DNA of 11,496 nucleotides from positions 1 to 11,496 of the forward strand of contig JAQIDF010000475.1 in NCBI GenBank assembly GCA_027858145.1. Direction: 5' to 3'. The position numbers and the translations under genes were made by a program. The stretch's first letter is position 1. Each line of letters begins with the position of its first letter. The notes beneath the pieces were generated by a model. The model was not told where the DNA came from and made no database searches. It saw only the letters and a program-made list of their open reading frames with translations. Of this stretch, positions 1 to 7,924 are shown piece after piece. Source of the DNA: Prolixibacteraceae bacterium (GTDB taxonomy: Bacteria; Bacteroidota; Bacteroidia; Bacteroidales; Prolixibacteraceae).

Positions 1-68
1 AACACAATCATTTCTTGAAATTGTAGTAAATTAGTGCACATTAAAAATCTAATTTATTAACCTATAAA

Positions 69-1712
69 ATGAACAAGATGTATAAACATTTTTTTGTACT
101 AATTACATTATTGACATTAGTTTTAATGTCAGGTGCCCAACAAACAACGTTTCGTTTTAACTCAATTGGTTATTTACCTTCACACAAGAAAATAGCGAGT
201 ATTAATGAAAAATCAGAACAATTTAAAATCATTAATACAAAAAACGGAAAAACCGTTTTAGAAGGAACTCCCCAAGGCCCTTTCAGCCAGGATAATTTTA
301 AAACAAAAACATGGACAGTGGACTTTTCGGATTTGAAAAAATCCGGCGAGTATCAAATTGTACTCAAAAACGAACAAACTTCACCTTCATTCTCCATTGC
401 AAAAGATGTTTACAACGATGCATTTACCACATCGATGCGTGCCTTATATTTATGGCGTTGCGGAAGTGCAATTGAAGGCGAATACAATGGTGAAAAATAT
501 GCTTTTGATGCCTGCCACCTTGAAGATGGATATCTCGACTACATTGGAGAAAAGGGAAAGCAAAAAGACGGAACCGGTGGCTGGCACGATGCCGGCGACC
601 ACGGCAAATACATTGTTAATGCCGGCATTACGGTTGGCATGATGTTTTTTGCCTGGGATCATTTCAATGATAAGTTGAAAGATTACAATTTTGACTTACC
701 AGAGACAGCTCCCGGATTCCCCGATTTTCTGAAAGAATTGAAGTGGGAAACCGACTGGATGCTCAAAATGCAATATCCCGATGGTTCAGGCCGCGTTTCT
801 CATAAGCTTACCCGTACAAACTTTTCAGGTTTCATCATGCCCGATGATGATCATGAAAAACGCTATTTTACAGAGTGGAGCTCGGCTGCAATAGCAAGTT
901 TTGTGGGAGCAATGGCACAAGCAGCACGATATTTCGAACCTTATGACAAGGCTTACGCAAAAAAATGCCTCAAAGCAGCCAAAAACAGTTATGAATTCCT
1001 GAAAGATAATCCTGAATATAAACGATTTGAACAAGGGGATTTCAACACTGGCGGTTATCAATCGCACGATGCTGACGACCGTATTTGGGCAGCTGCCGAA
1101 ATGTGGGAAACAACCGGTGAAGAAGAATACCTTAAAGACTTTGAATCGCGCCTTTCCGAAATGGATAAAAAGGCAGATGAAAACTGGGACTGGGGCAACC
1201 TGAAAAACCTGGGCGTATATACCTATCTTTTATCCGAACGTGATGGAAAAAACAGTACTTTATACGAAGAAGTTAAAAAAGAAGCGATTGAAGTAGCCGA
1301 TCAAATTGTAAAACAAGCCAAAAACGACATTTACCGTCGTCCGCTGGGCAAAAGGTTTTACTGGGGATGTAACGGCACCGTGGCTCGTCAGGTTATAAAC
1401 CTGCAGGTTGCCAACATGCTGCAACCCAATAATGAATACATCGAAACATCGCTTAATGCCATTCATCACCTGTTCGGAAGCAACGACTATGCCCGTTCTT
1501 TTGTGACAGGACTGGGCTACAACCCGCCAATGAACCCACACGACCGTCGTTCAGGTGCCGACAATATTGAAGCCCCATGGCCCGGTTATCTTGTAGGCGG
1601 CGGACAATCGGCTACCGACTGGGTGGATGTGGAAGCCAGCTATTCAACCAACGAAGTTGCCATTAACTGGCAAGGAGCATTGGTTTATGCTTTGGCTGCA
1701 TTTATCGAATAA
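69..1712 (+). CDS. GH9 family beta-1,4-glucanase (cellulase/xyloglucanase type), exported
   Basis: Predicted glycoside hydrolase family 9 enzyme, an inverting hydrolase of beta-1,4-glucosyl links in cellulose-like glucans, glucomannan or xyloglucan. Residues 1 to about 23 form a type I signal peptide (hydrophobic core, then SGA before QQ) without a lipobox Cys, so a periplasmic location is likely. Residues about 26-112 fit the Ig-like CelD_N domain that precedes many GH9 modules (FRFNSIGYLP start). The (alpha/alpha)6 catalytic domain follows. The motif GGWHDAGDHGKY at 170-181 supplies the catalytic Asp pair D174/D177. NPPMNPHDRRSG at 485-496 is the conserved His/Arg substrate-binding segment. 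STNEVAINWQGALV near the C-terminus carries the expected general acid E529. No carbohydrate-binding or sorting domain follows. ATG at 69 and ATG at 78 are both possible starts; both keep the signal peptide. It is followed 82 nt later by the GH31 gene. Endo or exo action and the exact substrate cannot be decided from sequence. Confidence 0.93.
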   Translation: MNKMYKHFFVLITLLTLVLMSGAQQTTFRFNSIGYLPSHKKIASINEKSEQFKIINTKNGKTVLEGTPQGPFSQDNFKTKTWTVDFSDLKKSGEYQIVLKNEQTSPSFSIAKDVYNDAFTTSMRALYLWRCGSAIEGEYNGEKYAFDACHLEDGYLDYIGEKGKQKDGTGGWHDAGDHGKYIVNAGITVGMMFFAWDHFNDKLKDYNFDLPETAPGFPDFLKELKWETDWMLKMQYPDGSGRVSHKLTRTNFSGFIMPDDDHEKRYFTEWSSAAIASFVGAMAQAARYFEPYDKAYAKKCLKAAKNSYEFLKDNPEYKRFEQGDFNTGGYQSHDADDRIWAAAEMWETTGEEEYLKDFESRLSEMDKKADENWDWGNLKNLGVYTYLLSERDGKNSTLYEEVKKEAIEVADQIVKQAKNDIYRRPLGKRFYWGCNGTVARQVINLQVANMLQPNNEYIETSLNAIHHLFGSNDYARSFVTGLGYNPPMNPHDRRSGADNIEAPWPGYLVGGGQSATDWVDVEASYSTNEVAINWQGALVYALAAFIE

Positions 1713-1794
1713 AACATCAGATACATCACAAAAAAGAAACACAAATACTAACAAATTCAATAAATAACATATTAACTACATTAAACAAGAAATT

Positions 1795-4158
1795 ATGAGG
1801 ATATTGAAAAACCTTACCATTTCGTTTTTCTTATTTTCTTTAGTTGTGCCTGCAACAGCACAGCTTCAGGAAATGGGTACATTAAACGAACCGGTTAACA
1901 TTCGGGAAGATTTCCAAAGTTTCGCCAACACATATTATCTGGCAAACGAGTTGAAAAATTTTGACCCGGAATCAGCTTCCGGCGATGTTGAGTATAATCG
2001 CTACGAGTACAAAACCCGTCAGGCTTTTAACAACATGCTGGCAGCGTTAACGCCGGTTGAAGCAAACGAATTTCCGGGAATTGAGTACGAAGCCTCACCA
2101 AACCTGCCATTTGATGTAGATTTCGTATCGCCACGTACCGTTCGCATACGCATGACTACAGGCATCGACAAATCACTTGATGATCCATCGCTGATGCTGG
2201 TCGACGGGTATGCCCCATCTGACGACTCATGGGTGTATTCTAAAGTTGAAGGCGGACACAAGTACACTTCACCCTTTGGAAGCATTACAATCATGGAAAA
2301 TCCATGGAGATTTGTACTCCGCGATGAAAACGGCAAAGTAGTGACTTCATCAAATCACAATGCTGACAACAGTGGTAAAACGTACACACCTGTTATGCCT
2401 TTTGGGTATGTTCGTCGTGCTGAAGATTACTCGCGAAGCTTCTCGGCAACGATGCATCTTTCACCGGGTGAAAAAATATTCGGCCTTGGTGAATCGTTCA
2501 CTAACTTCAACAAACGCGGAAGCGAAGTTGTATTATTTACCGACGACGCCAACGGTGTTCAAAACGAATCGATGTACAAACCTGTTCCTTTTTACATGAG
2601 CAGCAACGGCTATGGTGTATTTATGCATACATCGACACCTATCACCTGCGACTTTGGTAAATATTACAGCAACGTACAGCAACTAATGATTGGCGACGAA
2701 ACACTCGATCTATTCTTCTTTTTAGGCGATCCTAAAGAAGTTTTGGATTCATATACCGATTTAACCGGAAAATCGCCTATGCCACCACTATGGTCATTTG
2801 GTTTCTGGATGAGCCGCATCACCTACTTCTCAGAAGAAGACGGACGCAACGTAACTCAAAAGCTACGTGAAAACAAAATACCAAGTGATGTTATCCACTT
2901 CGACACCGGATGGTTTGAAATTGACTGGCGCAGCGATTACAAGTTCTCGGAAACGCGTTTTGACGACCCGAAAAAGATGATTGAAGATTTCAAAGACAAT
3001 GGTTTTGAAACCTGCTTGTGGCAAATTCCGTATTTTGTTCCTAAAAACGACTTGTTTACCGAGCTTGTTGAAAACGACCTGTATGTGAAAAATCCGAAAG
3101 GCAACATCCCTTACGAAGATGCTGTACCTGATTTATCAAACCCGAAAGCAGTTAAATGGTATCAGGATAAGATTGCCAATCTACTTGAACTTGGCGTAGG
3201 AGCCATTAAAGTTGACTTTGGAGAAGCAGCCCCTGTAAACGGCTTATACGAATCAGGACGCACCGGATTTTACGAACACAACCTGTTCCCGTTGCGCTAT
3301 AACAAAATGATATCGGACATCACACAGGAAGTAAACGGCGAACGCATCATCTGGGCACGTAGTACATGGGCCGGAAGCCAGCGTTACCCTGTACACTGGG
3401 GTGGTGATGCTGCAAACTCAAACAGTGCGATGGCCGCCACTTTACGCGGTGGCTTATCTTTAGGACTAACCGGATTCTCATTCTGGAGCCACGATATTGG
3501 TGGATTTGTTGAAGCTGCACCTGAAGATCTTTATGCCCGCTGGACCCCGTTCGGAATGTTAAGTTCACACACCCGCAGTCATGGAGCCCCTCCTACCGAA
3601 CCATGGGAGTACAGCGATGATTTTCTGAATCTTTTCCGCAACGCTGACAACATGCGCTATAAACTAATGCCATACATTTACGCACAAGCTAAACACTCCT
3701 CGGAAAATGGACTACCTATGATGCGAGCTTTGTTCGTTGAGTATCCCGATGATCCCGGTGCCTGGCTAATCGATGACGAATACCTTTTCGGTTCGGATAT
3801 TTTAGTAGCGCCACTATTTGAAGAAATAACCTCACGCGATGTATATCTTCCGGGGGACAAAAACTGGATCGATTATCAAACCGGTGAGACATACAGTCCG
3901 GGATGGAACCATATCGAAGCCGGCGATTTACCAATTGTAATGCTGGTGCGCGATGGAGCTGTAATACCTCATATAAAACTGGCACAATCAACCAAGTTTA
4001 TGGATTGGAGCAAGCTTACCCTTCAGGTATTTGGCGAAGGCAAAGCCGAAGGCTATATCTGCCTGCCCGAGGACAACAAGCTTCATTCCGTTACTGTTGA
4101 AAACGGCTCACTGGTTTCGAACCCGGTAGAAGGAAAATCGGAACTAACGATTCAATAA
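1795..4158 (+). CDS. GH31 family alpha-glycosidase, probably alpha-xylosidase
   Basis: Predicted retaining GH31 enzyme of 787 residues. A type I signal peptide ends near residue 22 (ATA before QLQ), so the protein is probably periplasmic. Residues about 105-325 form the GH31 N-terminal beta-sandwich (GEKIFGLGESF at 225-235). The catalytic barrel follows (FGFWMSR at 335-341). D474 in KVDFGE is the expected nucleophile and D538 in HWGGD the acid/base; their spacing of 64 is close to that of E. coli YicI (416/482). The KxDFGE form with Lys two residues before the nucleophile is typical of alpha-xylosidases. However, the YicI Cys-Phe pair after the HFD strand is replaced by Thr-Gly here (HFDTGW, 368-373), so the specificity is not certain; alpha-galactosidase or alpha-glucosidase activity within GH31 is possible. 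Residues about 23-105 are not assigned to a domain. It lies 82 nt after the GH9 gene, a pairing also seen in xyloglucan loci, and is closed by a strong hairpin. Confidence 0.9.
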   Translation: MRILKNLTISFFLFSLVVPATAQLQEMGTLNEPVNIREDFQSFANTYYLANELKNFDPESASGDVEYNRYEYKTRQAFNNMLAALTPVEANEFPGIEYEASPNLPFDVDFVSPRTVRIRMTTGIDKSLDDPSLMLVDGYAPSDDSWVYSKVEGGHKYTSPFGSITIMENPWRFVLRDENGKVVTSSNHNADNSGKTYTPVMPFGYVRRAEDYSRSFSATMHLSPGEKIFGLGESFTNFNKRGSEVVLFTDDANGVQNESMYKPVPFYMSSNGYGVFMHTSTPITCDFGKYYSNVQQLMIGDETLDLFFFLGDPKEVLDSYTDLTGKSPMPPLWSFGFWMSRITYFSEEDGRNVTQKLRENKIPSDVIHFDTGWFEIDWRSDYKFSETRFDDPKKMIEDFKDNGFETCLWQIPYFVPKNDLFTELVENDLYVKNPKGNIPYEDAVPDLSNPKAVKWYQDKIANLLELGVGAIKVDFGEAAPVNGLYESGRTGFYEHNLFPLRYNKMISDITQEVNGERIIWARSTWAGSQRYPVHWGGDAANSNSAMAATLRGGLSLGLTGFSFWSHDIGGFVEAAPEDLYARWTPFGMLSSHTRSHGAPPTEPWEYSDDFLNLFRNADNMRYKLMPYIYAQAKHSSENGLPMMRALFVEYPDDPGAWLIDDEYLFGSDILVAPLFEEITSRDVYLPGDKNWIDYQTGETYSPGWNHIEAGDLPIVMLVRDGAVIPHIKLAQSTKFMDWSKLTLQVFGEGKAEGYICLPEDNKLHSVTVENGSLVSNPVEGKSELTIQ

Positions 4159-4197
4159 ATTCAATTAGCGTCACTTGCCAATAGTTGATAAGTGATA

Positions 4198-4254
4198 AAA
4201 GATAATTAAAAGCCCTGATGTAAAATTAAGACATCGGGGCTTTTAGTTATCTTT
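4198..4254 (+). terminator. Strong intrinsic, probably bidirectional terminator after the GH31 gene
   Basis: The arms 4198-4221 and 4231-4254 pair over 24 bp with only two G-U wobbles, around a nine-base loop (4222-4230). The core is AAAAGCCCTGATGT against ACATCGGGGCTTTT. A-rich and T-rich flanks on both sides give a U tract on either strand. It starts 39 nt after the GH31 stop codon. It separates the GH9-GH31 pair from the GH26-GH97 pair and implies a new promoter before 4532. Confidence 0.85.
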
Positions 4255-4531
4255 GTTTTCAACATAAAAGGTAATGGTTACCGATTAATTGTTGACATCG
4301 AATATAAATTGAATATACTAAACCTTAATAATTTAATCCAAAAGCCCAAAGAGGTATCACATTTAGATATCCGAATTCTACATTATAAAGAAAATTTGTT
4401 GGGATTAATATTCTCCCTATCCTGTCAAATTTTTCATCCCGTTACAAAAACCACCCCTCTTTATTTTCATAATTCATAATTTTACATCAGTTTTACAATA
4501 ATTACATTTTACCTGTAAAAAATAGACTATA
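4255..4531 (+). promoter_or_regulatory. AT-rich upstream region of the GH26-GH97 operon
   Basis: No credible coding sequence is seen. Because the preceding hairpin should stop upstream transcription, the promoter of the GH26-GH97 pair should lie here. An inverted repeat GGTAA-TGG-TTACC sits at 4270-4282 and could be an operator half-site pair. For a Bacteroidota promoter (-33 TTTG, -7 TAnnTTTG), the nearest match is TTTG at 4395-4398 followed, 19 nt later, by TATCCTGT at 4418-4425, which is only a partial match. No Shine-Dalgarno sequence precedes the ATG at 4532, as is usual in this phylum. Confidence 0.4.
4507..4520. repeat. Perfect inverted repeat TTTTAC-CT-GTAAAA before the GH26 start
   Basis: Six-base arms separated by two bases, ending 11 nt before the start codon. 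Two further TTTTACA words lie just upstream (about 4480-4498). The position could suit an operator or a small hairpin in the mRNA leader, but AT-rich leaders produce such palindromes by chance. The word ACAGGTAAAA, read here on the minus strand (4507-4516), recurs on the plus strand at 7886-7895 before the second GH26 gene. Confidence 0.35.
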
Positions 4532-5650
4532 ATGAAGAAACTCACTTTTGGCGCAGCCTTATTATTTTTTGTAATCATTAGTTCAGCCCAGAATAAAGGG
4601 TTAACAGACCCCTTGGCTACACCCGAAACAAAAGCACTATTCAATAACCTGATGGTGCTTTCAGAAAACCATACATTATTCGGTCATCAACACGCCACAG
4701 AATACGGACATGGCTGGCGGGGCGATGAAAACCGCTCAGATGTGAAGTCGGTTTGCGGCTCTCACCCGGCTGTTATGGGAATCGATTTCTCAGGTTTCTC
4801 GGGTCGTCCCGAAGAACAAATACAGCGAAATACCGAACACCTCCGCAAAAATGTTGTAGACACTTACCAACGTGGTGGCGTTACCACCGCGGCCTGGCAT
4901 TTCTCGAACCCGGTATCGGGAGGTGGCTTTTACTGGAAAGACGACATTTCAAAACCTGCTGTAAAATATATCATCCCGGGCGGCGAGGCTCACAACGAAT
5001 ATAAAGAAATACTAACCACCATTGGCAACTGGGCCAAAAGTCTTGAAGCCGATGACGGAACACTGGCACCCGTAATTTTTCGCCCCTATCACGAATTCGA
5101 CGGCGATTGGTTTTGGTGGGGGGCCTCACATTGCACGGTTGAAGAATTTACCACCCTTTGGAAATTTACCGTTTCATATTTGCGCGATTCACTCGATGTG
5201 CACAATTTTATTTATGCTTTTTCGCCCGATAATAAATTCAACAACGAATCTGAATTCCTGGAGCGCTACCCCGGAGACGAATGGGTAGACATGGTAGGTA
5301 TGGATAATTACGGTGATATGGGGCGCGATGGATACAACATTAAAAGGGCTGCCCGTAAATTGAAAATTGTTTCGGACTATGCCAAAAAGAAAGGCAAACT
5401 GGCAGCTTTTACCGAAACCGGACTCGAATCGATACCCGACACTACCTGGTGGACCGAAACATTAATGAAAACCATGCAGATGCACGACATGAATCTCAGT
5501 TATGTTCTTGTTTGGCGTAACGATGTAAACAGCCCTACCCACTATTACGCACCTTTCCCGGGGCATAAAAGCGTACCCAATTTCATGAGATTTTATAACA
5601 ACAAATACACCCTTTTTGAAGACGATTTAAACAACATTTACAATAAATAA
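4532..5650 (+). CDS. GH26 beta-1,4-mannanase, single domain, periplasmic
   Basis: Predicted retaining endo-beta-1,4-mannanase of family GH26 (clan GH-A), 372 residues, essentially the catalytic domain alone. The signal peptide ends near residue 19 (SSA before QNK), with no lipobox and no sorting domain, so the mature protein should be periplasmic. LFGHQHATEYGHGW at 49-62 opens the barrel. AWHFSNP at 121-127 is a conserved GH26 strand. RPYHEFDGDWFWWG at 184-197 contains the acid/base E188 next to H187 and aromatic subsite residues. FTETG at 293-297 contains the nucleophile E295. The 107-residue spacing between the two Glu residues is close to that in Cellvibrio Man26A (212/320). It lies 8 nt before the GH97 gene, so the two are almost certainly co-transcribed. 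Likely role (inference): shortening imported mannan or galactomannan oligosaccharides. The second GH26 of this window has a quite different architecture and should act outside. Confidence 0.94.
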   Translation: MKKLTFGAALLFFVIISSAQNKGLTDPLATPETKALFNNLMVLSENHTLFGHQHATEYGHGWRGDENRSDVKSVCGSHPAVMGIDFSGFSGRPEEQIQRNTEHLRKNVVDTYQRGGVTTAAWHFSNPVSGGGFYWKDDISKPAVKYIIPGGEAHNEYKEILTTIGNWAKSLEADDGTLAPVIFRPYHEFDGDWFWWGASHCTVEEFTTLWKFTVSYLRDSLDVHNFIYAFSPDNKFNNESEFLERYPGDEWVDMVGMDNYGDMGRDGYNIKRAARKLKIVSDYAKKKGKLAAFTETGLESIPDTTWWTETLMKTMQMHDMNLSYVLVWRNDVNSPTHYYAPFPGHKSVPNFMRFYNNKYTLFEDDLNNIYNK

Positions 5651-5658
5651 CAACGAAT

Positions 5659-7644
5659 ATGAAGACAACAATTCTAACGCTTTTCATCGTATTTTTATTG
5701 GGCTCATCGCTTTATAGTGCCGACAAGAAAGACCACTATGAAGTAAGCTCTCCCGATAAAAAAATTACCCTTACCGTAAGAAACAACGTGAACCTGCAAT
5801 GGGCAGTTACACACGACGGACAAACAATAATCGAACCTTCGTCCATCGCACTGATGCTCAAAAATGGCAAAACACCCGGCATTGGTTCTGAAATTAAGTC
5901 ATCAACAACCAAAGAAATAAATACCCCCTTTGAAGCCATTAACTACCGGAAAAGTGTTGTAAAAGACCATTATAATTTATTATCGCTGAATTTCAAGGAT
6001 GATTTCAGTGTAGAATTCAGGGTTTACAACGATGCCGTGGCTTACCGCTTTGTCACATCAAAAAAAGGTGACATTGTTATTGAAAATGAAACTGCAAATT
6101 TCAATTTCCCGGCCAACCACGATGCATTCATCCCCTATCTTTGGGATTACAGGGGTGGCGAAATTTTCAACGCTTCGTTTGAGTCGCCTTATACCGAACA
6201 AAAAATTAGCGATTTTGCCACCGATTCACTTGCTATCCTTCCGCTTATGGTTGAAGCTAACAACAATAAGAAGGTGGTGATAATGGAGGCCGACCTGGAA
6301 GATTATCCCGGCATGTACCTCAACCTGAATGAAACCGATAAAGGTTTTAAAGGTGTTTATGCCAAATACCCGTTGGAAGTAAAAGAAGGTGGTTACGAGA
6401 ATATGAACCTCATTCCCACAAAACGTGCCGGTTTTATTGCAAAAACTAACGGTACACGTAGCTTCCCCTGGCGGGTTATTGCCATAAGTGGCGAAGATAA
6501 AGACCTGCTTAACAACGACATTGTACAAAAACTTGCTGCACCTTGCCGCATTGAAGACCCGTCGTGGATTGAGCCCGGACAGGTAGCCTGGGACTGGTGG
6601 GACGATTACCGCATTACCGGTGTTGATTTTGTGGCAGGCATGAATACTCCTACGTTTAAGTACTATATTGACTTTGCAGCGGCAAACGGTGCAAAATACA
6701 TCATCATCGACTGGCAATGGTCGGCTCGTTTCGACCTGAACGAGGTAAACCCCGATGTTGACCTGGAGGAAATTATCGAATACGGAAAATCAAATGACGT
6801 GGGCGTAATTCTTTGGGCTGCATGGTGCACCCTTTACGAACAAATGCACGAGGTATTCCCAAAATATGCCGAGATGGGCGTTAAAGGCTGGAAAATCGAC
6901 TTTATAGACCGTGATGACCAACTGGCCGTGGCTTCGACATACGAAATAGCCAAACTGGCTGCCGAATATGAATTCCTGGTTGATTACCACGGGGTATTCA
7001 AGCCAACCGGACTGCAACGCACCTATCCCAACGTGGTAGGCTACGAAGGGGTTTACGGCCTCGAGAACTTTAAATGGGCCGATAATAATGTACCCAGATA
7101 TGCTGTTACCATCCCGTTTATAAGAAACATGGCCGGACCAATGGACTACACCTCAGGCTCAATGCGAAACGTTACCGACGCCGATTTCTCTCCACGCAAC
7201 CACGCCCCCATGAGCAAAGGCACACGCTGCAACCAAATTGCACAATATGTGGTTTTTGAAGTTCCGCTGCAAATGCTGAGCGACAGCCCAACGCTGTATT
7301 ACAAGGAGCAGGAAAGCACGGATTTCATCACTGAAATCCCAGCCACTTTTGACGAAACCGTAGCTCTCGATGGCGAAGTTGGCGAATATGTGGCCGTAGC
7401 CCGCCAAAAAGGTGAAACATGGTTTGTGGGTGCTATGACCAACTGGAATGCCCGCGAGCTAACCATCGATTGCTCTTTCCTTGATGAGGGAACTTACAAT
7501 GTTGTAATTTTTCAGGACGGGGTGAATGCCAACACTCAGGCCACCGATTATAAAAAAGTTATTAAACAGGTAAAAACCGGCGAATCCCTCAATATTGAAA
7601 TGGCCAATGGTGGTGGTTGGGCTGCACGATTCGAAAAACAATAA
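5659..7644 (+). CDS. GH97 family alpha-glycosidase, probably retaining alpha-galactosidase
   Basis: Predicted GH97 enzyme of 661 residues, a normal family length. The signal peptide ends near residue 21 (YSA before DKK), suggesting the periplasm. Residues about 25-295 are the N-terminal beta-sandwich (SPDKKITLTV near the start). The barrel begins around WIEPGQVAWDWWDD (303-316), continues with the strand IIIDWQWS (348-355), and a C-terminal beta-sheet domain covers about 570-661 (GEYVAVAR, then FVGAMTNW). GWKIDFIDRDDQ at 410-421 places D414 where retaining GH97 members carry the nucleophile (Asp415 in B. thetaiotaomicron BtGal97b, from memory). Inverting SusB-like alpha-glucosidases use Glu bases instead, so alpha-galactosidase is favoured over alpha-glucosidase. 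GYEGVYGLE (461-469) holds further conserved Glu residues. The gene starts 8 nt after the GH26 stop; removal of galactose branches from galactomannan would complement the mannanase. Activity on another alpha- or beta-L-linked sugar cannot be excluded. Confidence 0.9.
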   Translation: MKTTILTLFIVFLLGSSLYSADKKDHYEVSSPDKKITLTVRNNVNLQWAVTHDGQTIIEPSSIALMLKNGKTPGIGSEIKSSTTKEINTPFEAINYRKSVVKDHYNLLSLNFKDDFSVEFRVYNDAVAYRFVTSKKGDIVIENETANFNFPANHDAFIPYLWDYRGGEIFNASFESPYTEQKISDFATDSLAILPLMVEANNNKKVVIMEADLEDYPGMYLNLNETDKGFKGVYAKYPLEVKEGGYENMNLIPTKRAGFIAKTNGTRSFPWRVIAISGEDKDLLNNDIVQKLAAPCRIEDPSWIEPGQVAWDWWDDYRITGVDFVAGMNTPTFKYYIDFAAANGAKYIIIDWQWSARFDLNEVNPDVDLEEIIEYGKSNDVGVILWAAWCTLYEQMHEVFPKYAEMGVKGWKIDFIDRDDQLAVASTYEIAKLAAEYEFLVDYHGVFKPTGLQRTYPNVVGYEGVYGLENFKWADNNVPRYAVTIPFIRNMAGPMDYTSGSMRNVTDADFSPRNHAPMSKGTRCNQIAQYVVFEVPLQMLSDSPTLYYKEQESTDFITEIPATFDETVALDGEVGEYVAVARQKGETWFVGAMTNWNARELTIDCSFLDEGTYNVVIFQDGVNANTQATDYKKVIKQVKTGESLNIEMANGGGWAARFEKQ

Positions 7645-7662
7645 TCCTTTAAAAAATAATAT

Positions 7663-7779
7663 AAAAGAGCACCGGAATGTTTAACTATAATAAATCAGCT
7701 ATTATAAACACATTGTTTATCTACCTAAAAACAACTTGTGAGCTTTTCATTTTATTATTCGTTCCGTTGCTCTTTTTTT
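7663..7779 (+). terminator. Terminator-like long-range hairpin after the GH97 gene
   Basis: AAAAGAGCACCGGAA (7663-7677) is complementary to TTCCGTTGCTCTTTT (7762-7776) apart from one mismatch, and the right arm runs into a T tract. The loop is about 84 nt, much longer than in an ordinary intrinsic terminator, and contains its own small hairpin (TATAATA / TATTATA around 7686-7706). It may end the GH26-GH97 transcript or fold as a structured 3' end. Confidence 0.45.
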
Positions 7780-7894
7780 ATGTGATACAAAAGAATAATA
7801 TCAGTTAAATAGATCCGGATGCTTTTCAACCGAAAAATACAATAGAAGCAAAATCATCAATAAAACACCTGCTATAAAAATAAAAACAGGTAAA

Positions 7895-7924
7895 ATGAAG
7901 CATCCAGAAACAACCACAAAATGA
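7895..7924 (+). CDS. Possible nine-codon leader peptide overlapping the next start codon
   Basis: ATG at 7895 opens a reading frame coding for MKHPETTTK that ends with TGA at 7922-7924. This stop overlaps the ATG at 7921 of the large GH26 gene in the arrangement ATGA, which allows translational coupling. The peptide has no sign of function of its own. It may be a chance ORF. The longer gene is not extended by this ATG because it is in another frame. Confidence 0.25.
   Translation: MKHPETTTK

Noticed and set aside
358..642. 94-codon plus-strand frame within the GH9 gene
   Set aside because: Out-of-frame overlap with the conserved GH9 motif region; Met/Leu/Lys-rich composition typical of a shadow frame.
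4292..4319. E. coli-like promoter TTGACA - 16 nt - TATACT before the GH26-GH97 operon
   Set aside because: Bacteroidota housekeeping promoters use TTTG and TAnnTTTG rather than the sigma-70 hexamers, and it lies over 200 nt from the start codon; such a match is easy to find in AT-rich DNA.
6226..6717. 163-codon open frame on the minus strand within the GH97 gene
   Set aside because: Lies wholly inside a well-supported gene whose plus-strand frame carries catalytic motifs; the translated product is Cys/His/Phe-rich without domain features, as expected of a shadow frame.
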